DNA of 64,000 nucleotides from Streptomyces sp. S4.7. Lineage in GTDB: Bacteria > Actinomycetota > Actinomycetes > Streptomycetales > Streptomycetaceae. Positions within the stretch are counted from its first letter, which is position 1. Every line of letters begins with the position of its first letter. The notes below the pieces were generated by a model. It was not told the DNA's origin. It saw only the letters and a list, made by a program, of their open reading frames with translations, and made no database searches. Location: NCBI RefSeq assembly GCF_010384365.1, contig NZ_CP048397.1, positions 682,001 to 746,000 of the forward strand, written 5' to 3'. Positions 1 to 9,008 of this stretch are shown in pieces. Made by a program: the position numbers and the translations under genes.

Positions 1-28
1 GGGCCACTCCACGACTCACTGGGACGTC

Positions 29-1903
29 ATGCAGATTCGCGATCTTCCGTATCCCGATCCGGGGAAACCGGATGCCCGGTCAGGCCCACGCTTCCTCTAC
101 TGGCTCGGACGCAGTCAACTGCGTGGCCAGCTCAAATCGCTCTCCTGGGGGATGCTGCACCAGCTCGGCGTCGCCGGTCTCCCGCTGGGAGCGGGACTCG
201 CCGTACAGGCCGTCGTGGACCGCTCGGGCGGGCGGCTCGCGCTGGCCGGTGCCGTCATCGCGCTGTTCGGCGCCGCGATCACCGTCGGCGACACGATGCT
301 GCACCGTACGGCGGTCACCAATTGGATCACCGCGGCGTCCCGCGTCCAGCAGTTGCTGTCCCGCAAGACCGCCGAGCTGGGTTCGGCGCTGACCCGCCGG
401 GTCGCGGCCGGTGAGGTCGTCGCCGTCTCGACGGGCGACGTCGAGAAGATCGGCTGGTTCGTCGAGGCGCTGTCACGCTTCTTCGCGGCCGTCGTCGCGG
501 TCGTCGTGGTGTGCGTCGGCCTGCTCCTGTACGTGCCGTCGATCGGCGCCGTGGTGGCCATCGGCGTGCCGGTACTGGCCCTCGCCGTACTGCCGCTGCT
601 CCCCCGCGCCACCGCTCGCGCCGACGTCCAGCGCGAGAAGGCGGGCCGGGCCACCGAGCTGGCCGCCGACACGGTGGCGGGGTTGCGGGTGCTGCGCGGC
701 ATCGGCGGCGAGGAGCTGTTCCTCACGCGCTACCGGGAGGCGTCGCAGGAGGTCCGCCGGGCGGCCGTCCGCAGTGCCCGCATGTGGGCACTGATCTCGG
801 CCATTCAGGTCTTCCTTCCGGGCGTCCTGCTGATCACGGTCGTCTGGTACGGCGCGATCCTCGCGGGCGACGGCCGGCTCTCGGTCGGCGAACTGGTCAC
901 CGTGTACAGCGCGGTGACCCTGCTGCTCTTCCCGCTCAGGCATTTCGAGGAAATCGCGATGGCCTACTCCTTCTCGCGTCCCTCGGCGACGCGCGCGGCC
1001 CGCGTGCTGCGGCTGGAGCGCACCTCCTACGACGACGAGCGCGGCGGTCTCGACGACTCCCGGCCCACCGGCGACCTCTACGACCCGGCCACCGGTCTGC
1101 TCGCCCACGCGGGACGGCTGACCGCCGTCGTCTGCGGTGACCCCGACGCCGCCGGACGGCTCGCCGAACGGCTGGGCGGGCACGCGACCGAGGAGGAGAA
1201 GAGCCCCTCCGTACTGCTCGGCCCGGTGGCGCTCGACGACCTCCCGCTGGACGCGGCACGCGCCTCGGTCCTCGTGCAGGACAAGGATCCGGTGCTGCTG
1301 TCCGGCACGCTCACCGAGTTGCTGGACGTGCCCGCGTCCGGGAGCGTACGGCCCCGGGACGCGCTGGACGCCGCGCAGTGCGACGACGTGCTCGCCGCGC
1401 TCGTGCAGGCGTCGGTGGACGGCAGCGGCGACCCGCTGCGCTCGCGCATCACCGAGCGCGGCCGATCGCTCTCCGGCGGCCAGCGTCAGCGGCTCGCACT
1501 GGCCCGCTCGCTGGTCGCCGACCCGGAGGTGCTGGTCCTGGACGAGCCCACGTCGGCCGTGGACTCGCACACGGAGGCGCGGATCGCGGAGGGCGTACGG
1601 CGGCTGCGCAGCGGCCGTACGACCGTCGTGTTCGCCTCGTCGCCGCTGCTGCTCGACCGCGCGGACGCCGTCGTCTTCCTCCACGAAGGCCAGGTCGCGG
1701 CCGTCGGGGCGCACCGGGAGCTGCTGCGGGACGACCCGCGCTATCTGAGCGTCGTCACCCGCAGTACGGACGACGAGACGGAGCCCGGCACCGAGGCGGA
1801 CCACACCGGCGACGGGGCGGGCGACGGAACCGGCGACGGGACGCACGTACCGACACCGCTCAAGACACGCGAACAGCTGGAAGAGATCGAGGAATCCGCA
1901 TGA
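29..1903 (+). CDS. ABC exporter half-transporter, subunit with degenerate Walker A
   Basis: Membrane-embedded ABC exporter subunit of 624 residues: a six-helix transmembrane domain (about residues 35-310) followed by a nucleotide-binding domain. The signature SLSGGQRQ (about 478) and Walker B LVLDEPTSAVD (about 505) are canonical. The Walker A region reads VVCGDPDAAGRLAE, with no GKS/T, and the switch histidine is replaced (VVFASSP instead of a VIAHR-type loop). By itself it should not bind ATP productively. It overlaps the next exporter subunit by an ATGA and presumably forms a heterodimer with it, donating its good LSGGQ to the partner's Walker A. The acidic, Gly/Asp-rich C-terminal tail is not part of the fold. 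Substrate unknown. The start is the first ATG, near the window edge, so it is less certain. Confidence 0.9.
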   Translation: MQIRDLPYPDPGKPDARSGPRFLYWLGRSQLRGQLKSLSWGMLHQLGVAGLPLGAGLAVQAVVDRSGGRLALAGAVIALFGAAITVGDTMLHRTAVTNWITAASRVQQLLSRKTAELGSALTRRVAAGEVVAVSTGDVEKIGWFVEALSRFFAAVVAVVVVCVGLLLYVPSIGAVVAIGVPVLALAVLPLLPRATARADVQREKAGRATELAADTVAGLRVLRGIGGEELFLTRYREASQEVRRAAVRSARMWALISAIQVFLPGVLLITVVWYGAILAGDGRLSVGELVTVYSAVTLLLFPLRHFEEIAMAYSFSRPSATRAARVLRLERTSYDDERGGLDDSRPTGDLYDPATGLLAHAGRLTAVVCGDPDAAGRLAERLGGHATEEEKSPSVLLGPVALDDLPLDAARASVLVQDKDPVLLSGTLTELLDVPASGSVRPRDALDAAQCDDVLAALVQASVDGSGDPLRSRITERGRSLSGGQRQRLALARSLVADPEVLVLDEPTSAVDSHTEARIAEGVRRLRSGRTTVVFASSPLLLDRADAVVFLHEGQVAAVGAHRELLRDDPRYLSVVTRSTDDETEPGTEADHTGDGAGDGTGDGTHVPTPLKTREQLEEIEESA

Positions 1904-3690
1904 TCGGCGTGGCACCACCGGAGTACGACCCGGCGGCACCGGAGTCGGCCACGACCCTGCCCGTCGCCCGCACGTCGACGGTGCGGGCCTACGTCCTTGA
2001 GCTGCTGCGGCGGCACCGCAAGGCGTTCGTCCTGCTCATCGTCGTCAACACGGTCGCGGTGATCGCCTCCATGACCGGGCCGTATCTGCTCGGCGGCGTC
2101 GTCGAGGACCTGTCGAAGGGCGCCGAGGGAGCCAAGGAACTCCATCTGGAGCGCACGGCCGCCGTCTTCGCCGGGGCGCTGGTCCTCCAGACGGTCTTCA
2201 CCCGGATGATGCGGCTGCGCGCCGCGATGCTCGGTGAGGAGATGCTGGCCGACCTGCGCGAGGACTTCCTCGTCCGGTCGGTACGGCTGCCGCCCGGCGT
2301 CCTGGAGCGGGCCGGCACGGGCGATCTGTTGTCCCGGATCACCACCGACATCGACCGGCTGACCAACGGGATGCGCGAAGCGGTGCCGCAGCTGGCGATC
2401 GGCGTCGTGTGGGCGGGCCTGCTGATCGGCGCGCTGGGCGTCACGGCTCCGCCACTGGCGCTGGCGGTGGTGGTGGCGCTGCCGCTGCTGATCGCGGGCT
2501 GCCGGTGGTACTTCAAGCGGGCGCCGTCGGCGTACCGGTCGGAGGCGGCCGGGTACGCGGCGGTCGCCGCGGTGCTCGCCGAGACGATCGACGCCGGGCG
2601 GACCGTCGAGGCGCACCGTCTGGGCCGGCGCCGGGTGGCGCTGTCGGACCGGCGGATCAAGGAGTGGACCTCGTGGGAGCGGTACAACCTCTGGCTGCGG
2701 TCGGTGCTCTTCCCCGTCATCAACATCACCCACGTCACGATCTTCCTGGCGACGCTGGTGGGTGGCGGCGTCTTCGTGCTCCAGGGCTGGATCACGGTGG
2801 GACAGCTGACGACCGGTGCGCTGCTCGCGCAGATGCTGGTCGACCCGGTCGGTCTCATCCTGCGCTGGTACGACGAGCTGCAGGTGGCGCAGGTGTCCCT
2901 CGCCCGGCTCGTCGGTGTACGTGAGATCGAGCCGGACGACGGTGACGAGAGCGTCGTGCCGCACGGGCGGGACGTCAGCGCCGACCGGGTCGACTTCGGC
3001 TACCGGGAAGGTGTCGACGTGCTGCACGAGGTGACGCTGGACGTGGCCCCGGGCACCCGGGTGGCGCTGGTGGGTCCGTCCGGCGCGGGCAAGTCCACGC
3101 TGGGGCGGCTGCTCGCCGGGATCTACGCGCCGCGTACGGGCCGGATCGCACTCGGCGGGGCCGAGCTGTCACGGATGCCCGCGGAGCGGGTGCGCGGCCA
3201 TGTCGCCCTGGTCAACCAGGAGCACCATGTCTTTGTGGGCTCCATGCGCGACAACCTGCGGCTCGCCCGCGCGGACGCGGTGGACGCCGAGCTGTGGGCG
3301 GCGCTCGGCGCGGTCGACGCGGACGGCTGGGCCCGCGCGCTCGACGACGGGCTGGACACCGAGGTCGGCTCCGGCGCCACGACGCTGACGCCCGCGCAGG
3401 CGCAGCAGATCGCCCTGGCGAGGCTGGTGCTGGCCGACCCGCACACGCTGGTCCTGGACGAGGCGACGTCGCTGCTCGACCCCCGCGCGGCCCGCCATCT
3501 GGAGCGTTCGCTGGCGAAGGTGCTGGACGGCCGTACGGTGGTTGCGATCGCGCACCGGCTGCACACCGCGCACGACGCGGACGTGATCGCCGTGGTCGAG
3601 GAGGGCCGGATCAGCGAGCTGGGCAGCCACGACGAACTGGTGGCCGCGGACGGCGCGTACGCGTCGCTGTGGCGCTCCTGGCACGGCTGA
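1900..3690 (+). CDS. ABC exporter half-transporter, catalytic subunit
   Basis: Second exporter subunit (596 residues), translationally coupled to the first by an ATGA overlap. A transmembrane domain (about 30-320) is followed by an NBD with a perfect Walker A, GPSGAGKST (about 391), Walker B LVLDEATSLLD (about 517) and H-loop IAHRLH (about 552). Its signature is degenerate: TLTPAQAQQ replaces LSGGQ. This is the complement of the upstream partner's defects, so the heterodimer should have one consensus ATP site (this Walker A/B plus the partner's LSGGQ) and one dead site, as in TM287/288- or TAP-type exporters. The ATG at 1900 was chosen for the overlap with the upstream stop. A strong hairpin follows at 3788-3815. 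Confidence 0.92.
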   Translation: MIGVAPPEYDPAAPESATTLPVARTSTVRAYVLELLRRHRKAFVLLIVVNTVAVIASMTGPYLLGGVVEDLSKGAEGAKELHLERTAAVFAGALVLQTVFTRMMRLRAAMLGEEMLADLREDFLVRSVRLPPGVLERAGTGDLLSRITTDIDRLTNGMREAVPQLAIGVVWAGLLIGALGVTAPPLALAVVVALPLLIAGCRWYFKRAPSAYRSEAAGYAAVAAVLAETIDAGRTVEAHRLGRRRVALSDRRIKEWTSWERYNLWLRSVLFPVINITHVTIFLATLVGGGVFVLQGWITVGQLTTGALLAQMLVDPVGLILRWYDELQVAQVSLARLVGVREIEPDDGDESVVPHGRDVSADRVDFGYREGVDVLHEVTLDVAPGTRVALVGPSGAGKSTLGRLLAGIYAPRTGRIALGGAELSRMPAERVRGHVALVNQEHHVFVGSMRDNLRLARADAVDAELWAALGAVDADGWARALDDGLDTEVGSGATTLTPAQAQQIALARLVLADPHTLVLDEATSLLDPRAARHLERSLAKVLDGRTVVAIAHRLHTAHDADVIAVVEEGRISELGSHDELVAADGAYASLWRSWHG

Positions 3691-3787
3691 GCGTTCGGGC
3701 CCGACGCGAGAGCGGAGCGCCGCGGGAGCGCGGCCGGGCGGGCGCGGGGGGCTCGCCCGTACGCGGTCCGGGCGCCGGGCGGGCGCG

Positions 3788-3815
3788 GGGGCGGGCGGCA
3801 CACACCGCCCGCCCC
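3788..3815. terminator. Bidirectional hairpin terminator between convergent genes
   Basis: GGGGCGGGCGG and its exact complement CCGCCCGCCCC are separated by a 6-base CACACA loop, giving an 11-bp all-GC stem. It lies between the convergent ends of the ABC exporter and the membrane hydrolase, so it can serve both. There is no T-run, which is usual in Streptomyces. Confidence 0.7.
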
Positions 3816-3836
3816 GGCCCCCGGGAACCGGGCGGG

Positions 3837-4628
3837 TCAGATCACGTTCAGCGCCGCCGCGCCGCCCACCCCGCCGAGCAGCATGAACAACGGCATCAGC
3901 ACCTTCAGCTCCACCCAGCTCCCGGCCCTGAACCGGATCGCCTTCGGCGGTCCGATGGGGTACCAGCGCTTGCGCCCCACCGGGATCGGCCACAGGATCG
4001 GGCAACCCGACACCGTCAGCGCGTCACCGATGTCGTGCACCAGCGCGCCCAGGACGATCGGCAGGCCCAGCCAGAGGTACTCCTGGCCGGGCGCGGCGAA
4101 GAGCCAGTCCGAGCCGTTGCCCGGCTTGTCCAGTACGCCGGCCAGGATCCACGCGCTCGTCGCGCCGAGCAGCCACACCAGTACGTCGCTCGACACCCTC
4201 GCCGCCCGCCACAGCAGGCCTTCGACGGCGAGCACCATATGGACGAAGAGCAGCGCGAGCACCGCCCAGCGGCCTCCGAGTACCGCGAGCGCGGAGGCGC
4301 CGCCGCCGATCATGACGGCCCAGAGCCAGGTGTGGGTGAGTGTGCGGTGGCCGCCGGTCCTGCGGGCGTCGGCCGGTTTCCTGGTCGCCTTGTAGACGGC
4401 GAACGACAGCTTGTCGACAATTCCGCAGAGCGCCTTGGACACCGGTCCGAAGGCGCGCGAGATGGTCGCCGACTTGTGGTCCAGGTCGGGGGCGAGTGCC
4501 GCCCCCGCGCATATCAGCGCGCCGACGACCAGTACCGGCCAGGGCATCGTGCGGTCGGCCGCCGCCGCCGCGGCTCCCACCCCCAGCCAGGCCGCCGCGC
4601 CCGAGAGCGAGTGCGCTGGTCCCATCAT
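3837..4628 (-). CDS. YdjM-like membrane-bound metal-dependent hydrolase
   Basis: 263-residue integral membrane protein resembling the YdjM/DUF457 family of putative membrane metal-dependent hydrolases. Family-type polar motifs are visible in order: GPAHSLSG at the N-terminus, APDLDHKSATIS (about 45) and GGHRTLTHTW (about 92), whose Asp/His residues are the probable metal ligands. They are followed by several hydrophobic helices and a late VHDIGDAL motif. The start is the first of two adjacent ATGs, with a GGGGA ribosome-binding sequence 6-7 bases upstream. The gene stands alone and converges on the ABC exporter. The biochemical role is not established for the family; YdjM of E. coli is an SOS gene. 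Confidence 0.8.
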   Translation of the reverse strand: MMGPAHSLSGAAAWLGVGAAAAAADRTMPWPVLVVGALICAGAALAPDLDHKSATISRAFGPVSKALCGIVDKLSFAVYKATRKPADARRTGGHRTLTHTWLWAVMIGGGASALAVLGGRWAVLALLFVHMVLAVEGLLWRAARVSSDVLVWLLGATSAWILAGVLDKPGNGSDWLFAAPGQEYLWLGLPIVLGALVHDIGDALTVSGCPILWPIPVGRKRWYPIGPPKAIRFRAGSWVELKVLMPLFMLLGGVGGAAALNVI

Positions 4629-4784
4629 GGTCGTCCCCGCATGGTCGATCCCCGCCCCGTCGTCGCTGTGGTGGTGCGTACCGAAGGGCCCACCGCCGTT
4701 GCGGCAAGGCCCAGTTGACAGGGCAGCGTACCGGTAGTGATCTTCGGCCGGTCGTCCGGTTCCCTCTTCGGGGCGTGCGGCAGG

Positions 4785-4797
4785 CAAGATGGGGGTG
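4785..4797 (+). promoter_or_regulatory. Near-leaderless promoter of the helicase gene
   Basis: A CAAGAT -10-like hexamer (4785-4790) lies six bases before the GTG at 4797, with no ribosome-binding sequence between. This spacing implies a leaderless or near-leaderless transcript and supports the GTG start over the earlier in-frame ATG at 4737. Confidence 0.45.
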
Positions 4798-7319
4798 TGA
4801 CCCTTATTGATCAGCTGCCACCGGATGCCGACCCCGATGCCCTCTTCGAGGCCTTCTCGTCATGGGCCGAGGGTGAGGGGATCACGCTCTATCCGGCTCA
4901 GGAGGAGGCGCTGATCGAGGTGGTGTCCGGGGCCAACGTGATCGTCTCCACCCCCACCGGCTCCGGGAAGAGCCTGATCGCGGCGGGTGCGCACTTCACG
5001 GCGCTGGCCCAGGACAAGGTCACGTTCTACACCGCGCCGATCAAGGCGCTGGTGTCGGAGAAGTTCTTCGACCTGTGCAAGCTCTTCGGTACGGAGAACG
5101 TCGGCATGCTGACGGGCGACGCGTCCGTGAACGCCGACGCGCCGGTCATCTGCTGCACGGCGGAGGTGCTGGCCTCGATCGCGCTGCGCGACGGCAAGCA
5201 CGCCGACATCGGCCAGGTCGTGATGGACGAGTTCCACTTCTACGCGGAGCCGGACCGCGGCTGGGCCTGGCAGATCCCGATCCTGGAGCTGCCGCAGGCT
5301 CAGTTCATCCTGATGTCGGCGACGCTCGGCGACGTGTCGCGGTTCGAGGAGGACCTGACCCGCCGGACCGGCCGCCCCACCTCCGTCGTCCGCTCGGCGA
5401 CGCGACCGGTGCCGCTGAGTTACGAGTACCGCCTCACCCCGATCACCGAGACGCTGACCGAACTGCTGGAGACCCGTCAGGCGCCGGTCTACATCGTGCA
5501 CTTCACCCAGGCGGCGGCCGTCGAGCGCGCGCAGTCGCTGATGAGCATCAACATGTGTACGCGCGAGGAGAAGGACCGGATCGCCGATCTGATCGGCAAC
5601 TTCCGCTTCACCACCAAGTTCGGCCGCAATCTCTCCCGTTACGTACGGCACGGCATCGGGGTGCACCACGCGGGAATGCTGCCCAAGTACCGCCGACTGG
5701 TCGAAAAGCTCGCGCAGGCCGGTCTGTTGAAGGTGATCTGCGGGACGGACACACTCGGCGTCGGCGTCAACGTCCCCATCCGTACGGTGCTGTTCACGGC
5801 GCTGACCAAGTACGACGGCACGCGGGTGCGCACGCTGCGCGCCCGCGAGTTCCACCAGATCGCGGGCCGCGCGGGCCGCGCCGGCTTCGACACGGCGGGC
5901 TTCGTCGTCGCGCAGGCGCCCGAACACGTCGTGGAGAACGAGAAGGCGCTCGCCAAGGCGGGCGACGACCCGAAGAAGCGCCGCAAGGTGGTCCGCAAGA
6001 AGGCGCCCGAGGGCTTCGTCGCCTGGTCGGAGAGCACGTTCGACAAACTGATCGCCTCCGACCCGGAGCCGCTCAACTCGCGCTTCCGGGTCACCCACAC
6101 GATGCTGCTGTCGGTCATCGCGCGGCCGGGCAACGCCTTCGACGCGATGCGCCATCTGCTGGAGGACAACCACGAGCCGCGCAAGCAGCAGTTGCGGCAC
6201 ATCCGGCGCGCCATCGCGATCTACCGGTCGCTGCTGGACGGTGGTGTGGTGGAGCGTCTGGAGACGCCGGATGCCGAGGGCCGCATCATCCGCCTCACCG
6301 TCGACCTCCAGCAGAACTTCGCGCTCAACCAGCCGCTCTCGACGTTCGCGCTGGCCGCGTTCGAACTGCTGGAGCCGGGCTCGCCCTCGTACGCGCTGGA
6401 CATGGTCTCCGTCGTCGAGTCGACGCTGGACGATCCCCGGCAGATCCTCGCCGCGCAGCAGAACAAGGCGCGGGGCGAGGCGATCGGGCAGATGAAGGCC
6501 GACGGTGTCGAGTACGAGGAACGGATGGAGCGGCTCCAGGAGTTCACGTACCCGAAGCCGCTCGAAGAGCTGCTGTGGCACGCGTACGAGGTCTACCGCA
6601 CCAGCCATCCGTGGGTCGGCGACCACCCGGTGTCGCCGAAGTCCGTCATCCGGGACATGTTCGAACGGGCCATGACCTTCACGGAGTTCACGTCGCACTA
6701 CGAACTGGCGCGCACCGAGGGCATCGTGCTGCGCTATCTCGCGAGCGCGTACAAGGCGTTCGAGCACACCATCCCCGACGACCTGAAGTCGGAGGACCTG
6801 GAGGACCTGATCGCCTGGCTCGGCGAGATGGTGCGGCAGGTCGACTCCAGCCTCCTCGACGAGTGGGAGCAGCTGGCCAACCCCGAGGTGGAGACCGCCG
6901 AGCAGGCGCAGGAGAAGGCCGACCAGGTCAAGCCGGTCACCGCCAACGGCCGCGCCTTCCGGGTGCTGGTGCGCAACGCGATGTTCCGCAGGGTGGAGCT
7001 GGCGGCGCTCGACAAGGTGCACGAACTGGGCGAGCTGGACGCCGATTCGGGCTGGGACGCGGACGCCTGGGGCGAGGCGATGGACGGGTACTGGGACGAG
7101 TACGAGGAGCTGGGCACCGGGCCGGACGCGCGCGGCCCGAAGCTGCTCGGTATCGAGGAGGACCCGGAGCACGGCCTGTGGCGGGTCCGGCAGTCGTTCG
7201 CCGATCCGAACGGCGACCACGACTGGGGCATCAGCGCGGAGGTCGACCTCGCCGCGTCCGACGAGGAGGGCCGCGCCGTGGTCCGCGTCACCTCCGTGGG
7301 CCAGCTGTCCGGCGTCTGA
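4797..7319 (+). CDS. Ski2/HelY-like DExH-box RNA helicase
   Basis: 840-residue superfamily-2 helicase. Motif I TPTGSGKS (about 51), motif II DEFH in VMDEFHFY (about 143), motif III SATLGD, motif V GTDTLGVGVN and motif VI QIAGRAGRAGF are all present, giving two RecA folds in the first ~430 residues. A basic linker (KKRRKVVRKK) and a long C-terminal region typical of actinobacterial Mtr4/Ski2-like proteins follow. The likely role is ATP-dependent RNA unwinding in RNA processing or decay, in the cytoplasm. All catalytic motifs are intact. The GTG start was chosen because it sits at the normal distance from a -10 box and the residues before it look non-coding. Confidence 0.92.
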   Translation: MTLIDQLPPDADPDALFEAFSSWAEGEGITLYPAQEEALIEVVSGANVIVSTPTGSGKSLIAAGAHFTALAQDKVTFYTAPIKALVSEKFFDLCKLFGTENVGMLTGDASVNADAPVICCTAEVLASIALRDGKHADIGQVVMDEFHFYAEPDRGWAWQIPILELPQAQFILMSATLGDVSRFEEDLTRRTGRPTSVVRSATRPVPLSYEYRLTPITETLTELLETRQAPVYIVHFTQAAAVERAQSLMSINMCTREEKDRIADLIGNFRFTTKFGRNLSRYVRHGIGVHHAGMLPKYRRLVEKLAQAGLLKVICGTDTLGVGVNVPIRTVLFTALTKYDGTRVRTLRAREFHQIAGRAGRAGFDTAGFVVAQAPEHVVENEKALAKAGDDPKKRRKVVRKKAPEGFVAWSESTFDKLIASDPEPLNSRFRVTHTMLLSVIARPGNAFDAMRHLLEDNHEPRKQQLRHIRRAIAIYRSLLDGGVVERLETPDAEGRIIRLTVDLQQNFALNQPLSTFALAAFELLEPGSPSYALDMVSVVESTLDDPRQILAAQQNKARGEAIGQMKADGVEYEERMERLQEFTYPKPLEELLWHAYEVYRTSHPWVGDHPVSPKSVIRDMFERAMTFTEFTSHYELARTEGIVLRYLASAYKAFEHTIPDDLKSEDLEDLIAWLGEMVRQVDSSLLDEWEQLANPEVETAEQAQEKADQVKPVTANGRAFRVLVRNAMFRRVELAALDKVHELGELDADSGWDADAWGEAMDGYWDEYEELGTGPDARGPKLLGIEEDPEHGLWRVRQSFADPNGDHDWGISAEVDLAASDEEGRAVVRVTSVGQLSGV

Positions 7320-7404
7320 AGAGGCGCCCGGGCGAAGGCGCCCGAGAACCGGCGTCGGACCACCGGCACCTGAGAACTCCCGAGAACTGTGGAGAACGAG
7401 AACG

Positions 7405-8277
7405 ATGACGAATCCCGCCGGGCGGCTGGTCGATCTGCTCGATCTGGAGCGGATCGAGGTCAACATCTTCCGCGGCCGCAGCCCGCACGAGTCGCTGCAA
7501 CGGGTCTTCGGCGGCCAGGTCGCCGGCCAGGCGCTGGTGGCTGCCGGGCGCACCACGGAGGGCGACCGCCCGGTCAACTCGCTGCACGCGTACTTCCTGC
7601 GCCCCGGCACGCCCGGCGTGCCGATCGTGTACCAGGTCGAGCGGGTGCGGGACGGGCGGTCGTTCACCACCCGCCGGGTCACCGCTGTGCAGGAGGGCCG
7701 GACGATCTTCAATCTGACGGCGTCCTTCCACCACGCGGAGGAGGGCGGCTTCGAGCATCAGCTGCCGCCGCGTCAGGACTTCCCGGACCCCGAGTCGCTG
7801 CCGACGGTGGCGGACGAGGTGCGTGCGCATCTGGGCGGTCTGCCGGAGGCGTTCGAGCGGATGGCACGTCGTCAGCCGTTCGACATCCGCTACGCGGACC
7901 GGCTGCGCTGGACGGCGGAGGAGATCGAGGGCGCGGATCCGCGCAGCGCGGTGTGGATGCGCGCGGTGGGGCCGCTGGGCGACGACCCGCTGGTGCACAC
8001 CTGCGCGCTGACGTACGCGAGCGACATGACGCTGCTGGACGCGGTCCGCATTCCCGTCGAGCCGCTGTGGGGCCCGCGCGGGTACGACATGGCGTCGCTG
8101 GACCACGCGATGTGGTTCCACCGGCCGTTCCGCGCGGACGAGTGGTTCCTGTACGACCAGGAGTCGCCGATCGCGACGGGCGGGCGGGGTCTGGCCCGGG
8201 GCCGTATCTACGACCGCTCGGGCCGGCTGCTGGTCTCGGTCGTCCAGGAGGGGCTGTTCCGCAAGCTCGGCGGGTGA
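7405..8277 (+). CDS. tesB: Acyl-CoA thioesterase II
   Basis: 290-residue double-hotdog thioesterase that hydrolyses acyl-CoA to free fatty acid and CoA. Diagnostic segments: VFGGQVAGQAL near residue 30; YASDMTLL, carrying the aspartate that corresponds to the TesB catalytic Asp; DHAMWFHRPFRADEW; and VQEGLFR with the catalytic glutamine near the C-terminus. Length and order match E. coli TesB. It lies 85 bases after the helicase and 50 bases before the glutathione peroxidase on the same strand; the three may be co-transcribed but have no obvious functional link. Confidence 0.95.
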   Translation: MTNPAGRLVDLLDLERIEVNIFRGRSPHESLQRVFGGQVAGQALVAAGRTTEGDRPVNSLHAYFLRPGTPGVPIVYQVERVRDGRSFTTRRVTAVQEGRTIFNLTASFHHAEEGGFEHQLPPRQDFPDPESLPTVADEVRAHLGGLPEAFERMARRQPFDIRYADRLRWTAEEIEGADPRSAVWMRAVGPLGDDPLVHTCALTYASDMTLLDAVRIPVEPLWGPRGYDMASLDHAMWFHRPFRADEWFLYDQESPIATGGRGLARGRIYDRSGRLLVSVVQEGLFRKLGG

Positions 8278-8327
8278 AGCGCGACAATGGACGGGATAAC
8301 GGGACCGACTGCTCCGAGGAGACCTTG

Positions 8328-8816
8328 ATGACTCTGTACGACATCGCGCTGCGCACCCTCACCGGTGAGCCCACGTCCCTGGCCGCCTACAAGGGCCGGG
8401 CGGTGCTGGTGGTGAACGTGGCGTCGAAGTGCGGTCTCACCCCGCAGTACGAGGGCCTGGAGCGGCTCCAGCAGGCCTACGGCGACCGTGGTCTGACGGT
8501 CGTCGGCGTGCCCTGCAACCAGTTCGCGGGCCAGGAGCCGGGCAGCGCCGAGGAGATCGAGGCGTTCTGCTCGACGACGTACGGTGTGAGCTTCCCGCTG
8601 CTGGAGAAGTCCGAGGTCAACGGCGAGAACCGGCATCCGCTGTACACGGCGCTGACCGCGCGGGCGGACGCCTCGGGCGAGGCGGGCGACGTGCAGTGGA
8701 ACTTCGAGAAGTTCCTGATCTCCCCCGACGGCGAGGTCGTGGACCGTATCCGGCCCCGGACGGAGCCGGAGGCCCCCGAGGTCATCGCCGCGATCGAGGC
8801 TCAACTCCCCGCGTAG
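8328..8816 (+). CDS. Glutathione peroxidase-family thiol peroxidase
   Basis: 162-residue peroxidase of the GPx family. It has the peroxidatic cysteine (not selenocysteine) in VASKCGLTPQYEGL (about Cys35), the catalytic glutamine in CNQFAGQEPG and the tryptophan/asparagine in WNFEKFL. Actinobacteria generally lack glutathione, so such Cys-GPx enzymes probably use thioredoxin or a related thiol as reductant (inference from the family). The ATG at 8328 has a GAGGAGA ribosome-binding sequence 7 bases upstream. A perfect 13-bp hairpin follows the stop. Confidence 0.93.
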   Translation: MTLYDIALRTLTGEPTSLAAYKGRAVLVVNVASKCGLTPQYEGLERLQQAYGDRGLTVVGVPCNQFAGQEPGSAEEIEAFCSTTYGVSFPLLEKSEVNGENRHPLYTALTARADASGEAGDVQWNFEKFLISPDGEVVDRIRPRTEPEAPEVIAAIEAQLPA

Positions 8817-8832
8817 CGCGCGCTCCCCAGAT

Positions 8833-8866
8833 CGGTGCCCGGCCCGTGACAGTGGGCCGGGCACCG
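8833..8866 (+). terminator. Hairpin terminator after glutathione peroxidase
   Basis: CGGTGCCCGGCCC pairs perfectly (13 bp) with GGGCCGGGCACCG across an 8-base loop, starting 17 bases after the stop codon of the peroxidase gene. Confidence 0.75.
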
Positions 8867-9008
8867 GCGTGTCCGGACCCCTCACCGGTGCATCCACCAC
8901 GCGCCCACGCCTTCATCACGGTTTCGACACAACCGGAGCGACGTGCGTACAACGGGGCAAGTCGCGCGGCTACGGTCATCCCCCGACGAAGCAGCCCTTG
9001 GGGGACAC

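Noticed and set aside
29..4628. The left end as part of a biosynthetic gene cluster
   Set aside because: Only an exporter and a membrane hydrolase are present; no synthase, tailoring or pathway regulator accompanies them.
4860..7712. A 950-codon open frame antisense to the helicase gene
   Set aside because: Shadow of the helicase coding strand; no motif, and the plus-strand frame has all helicase motifs.
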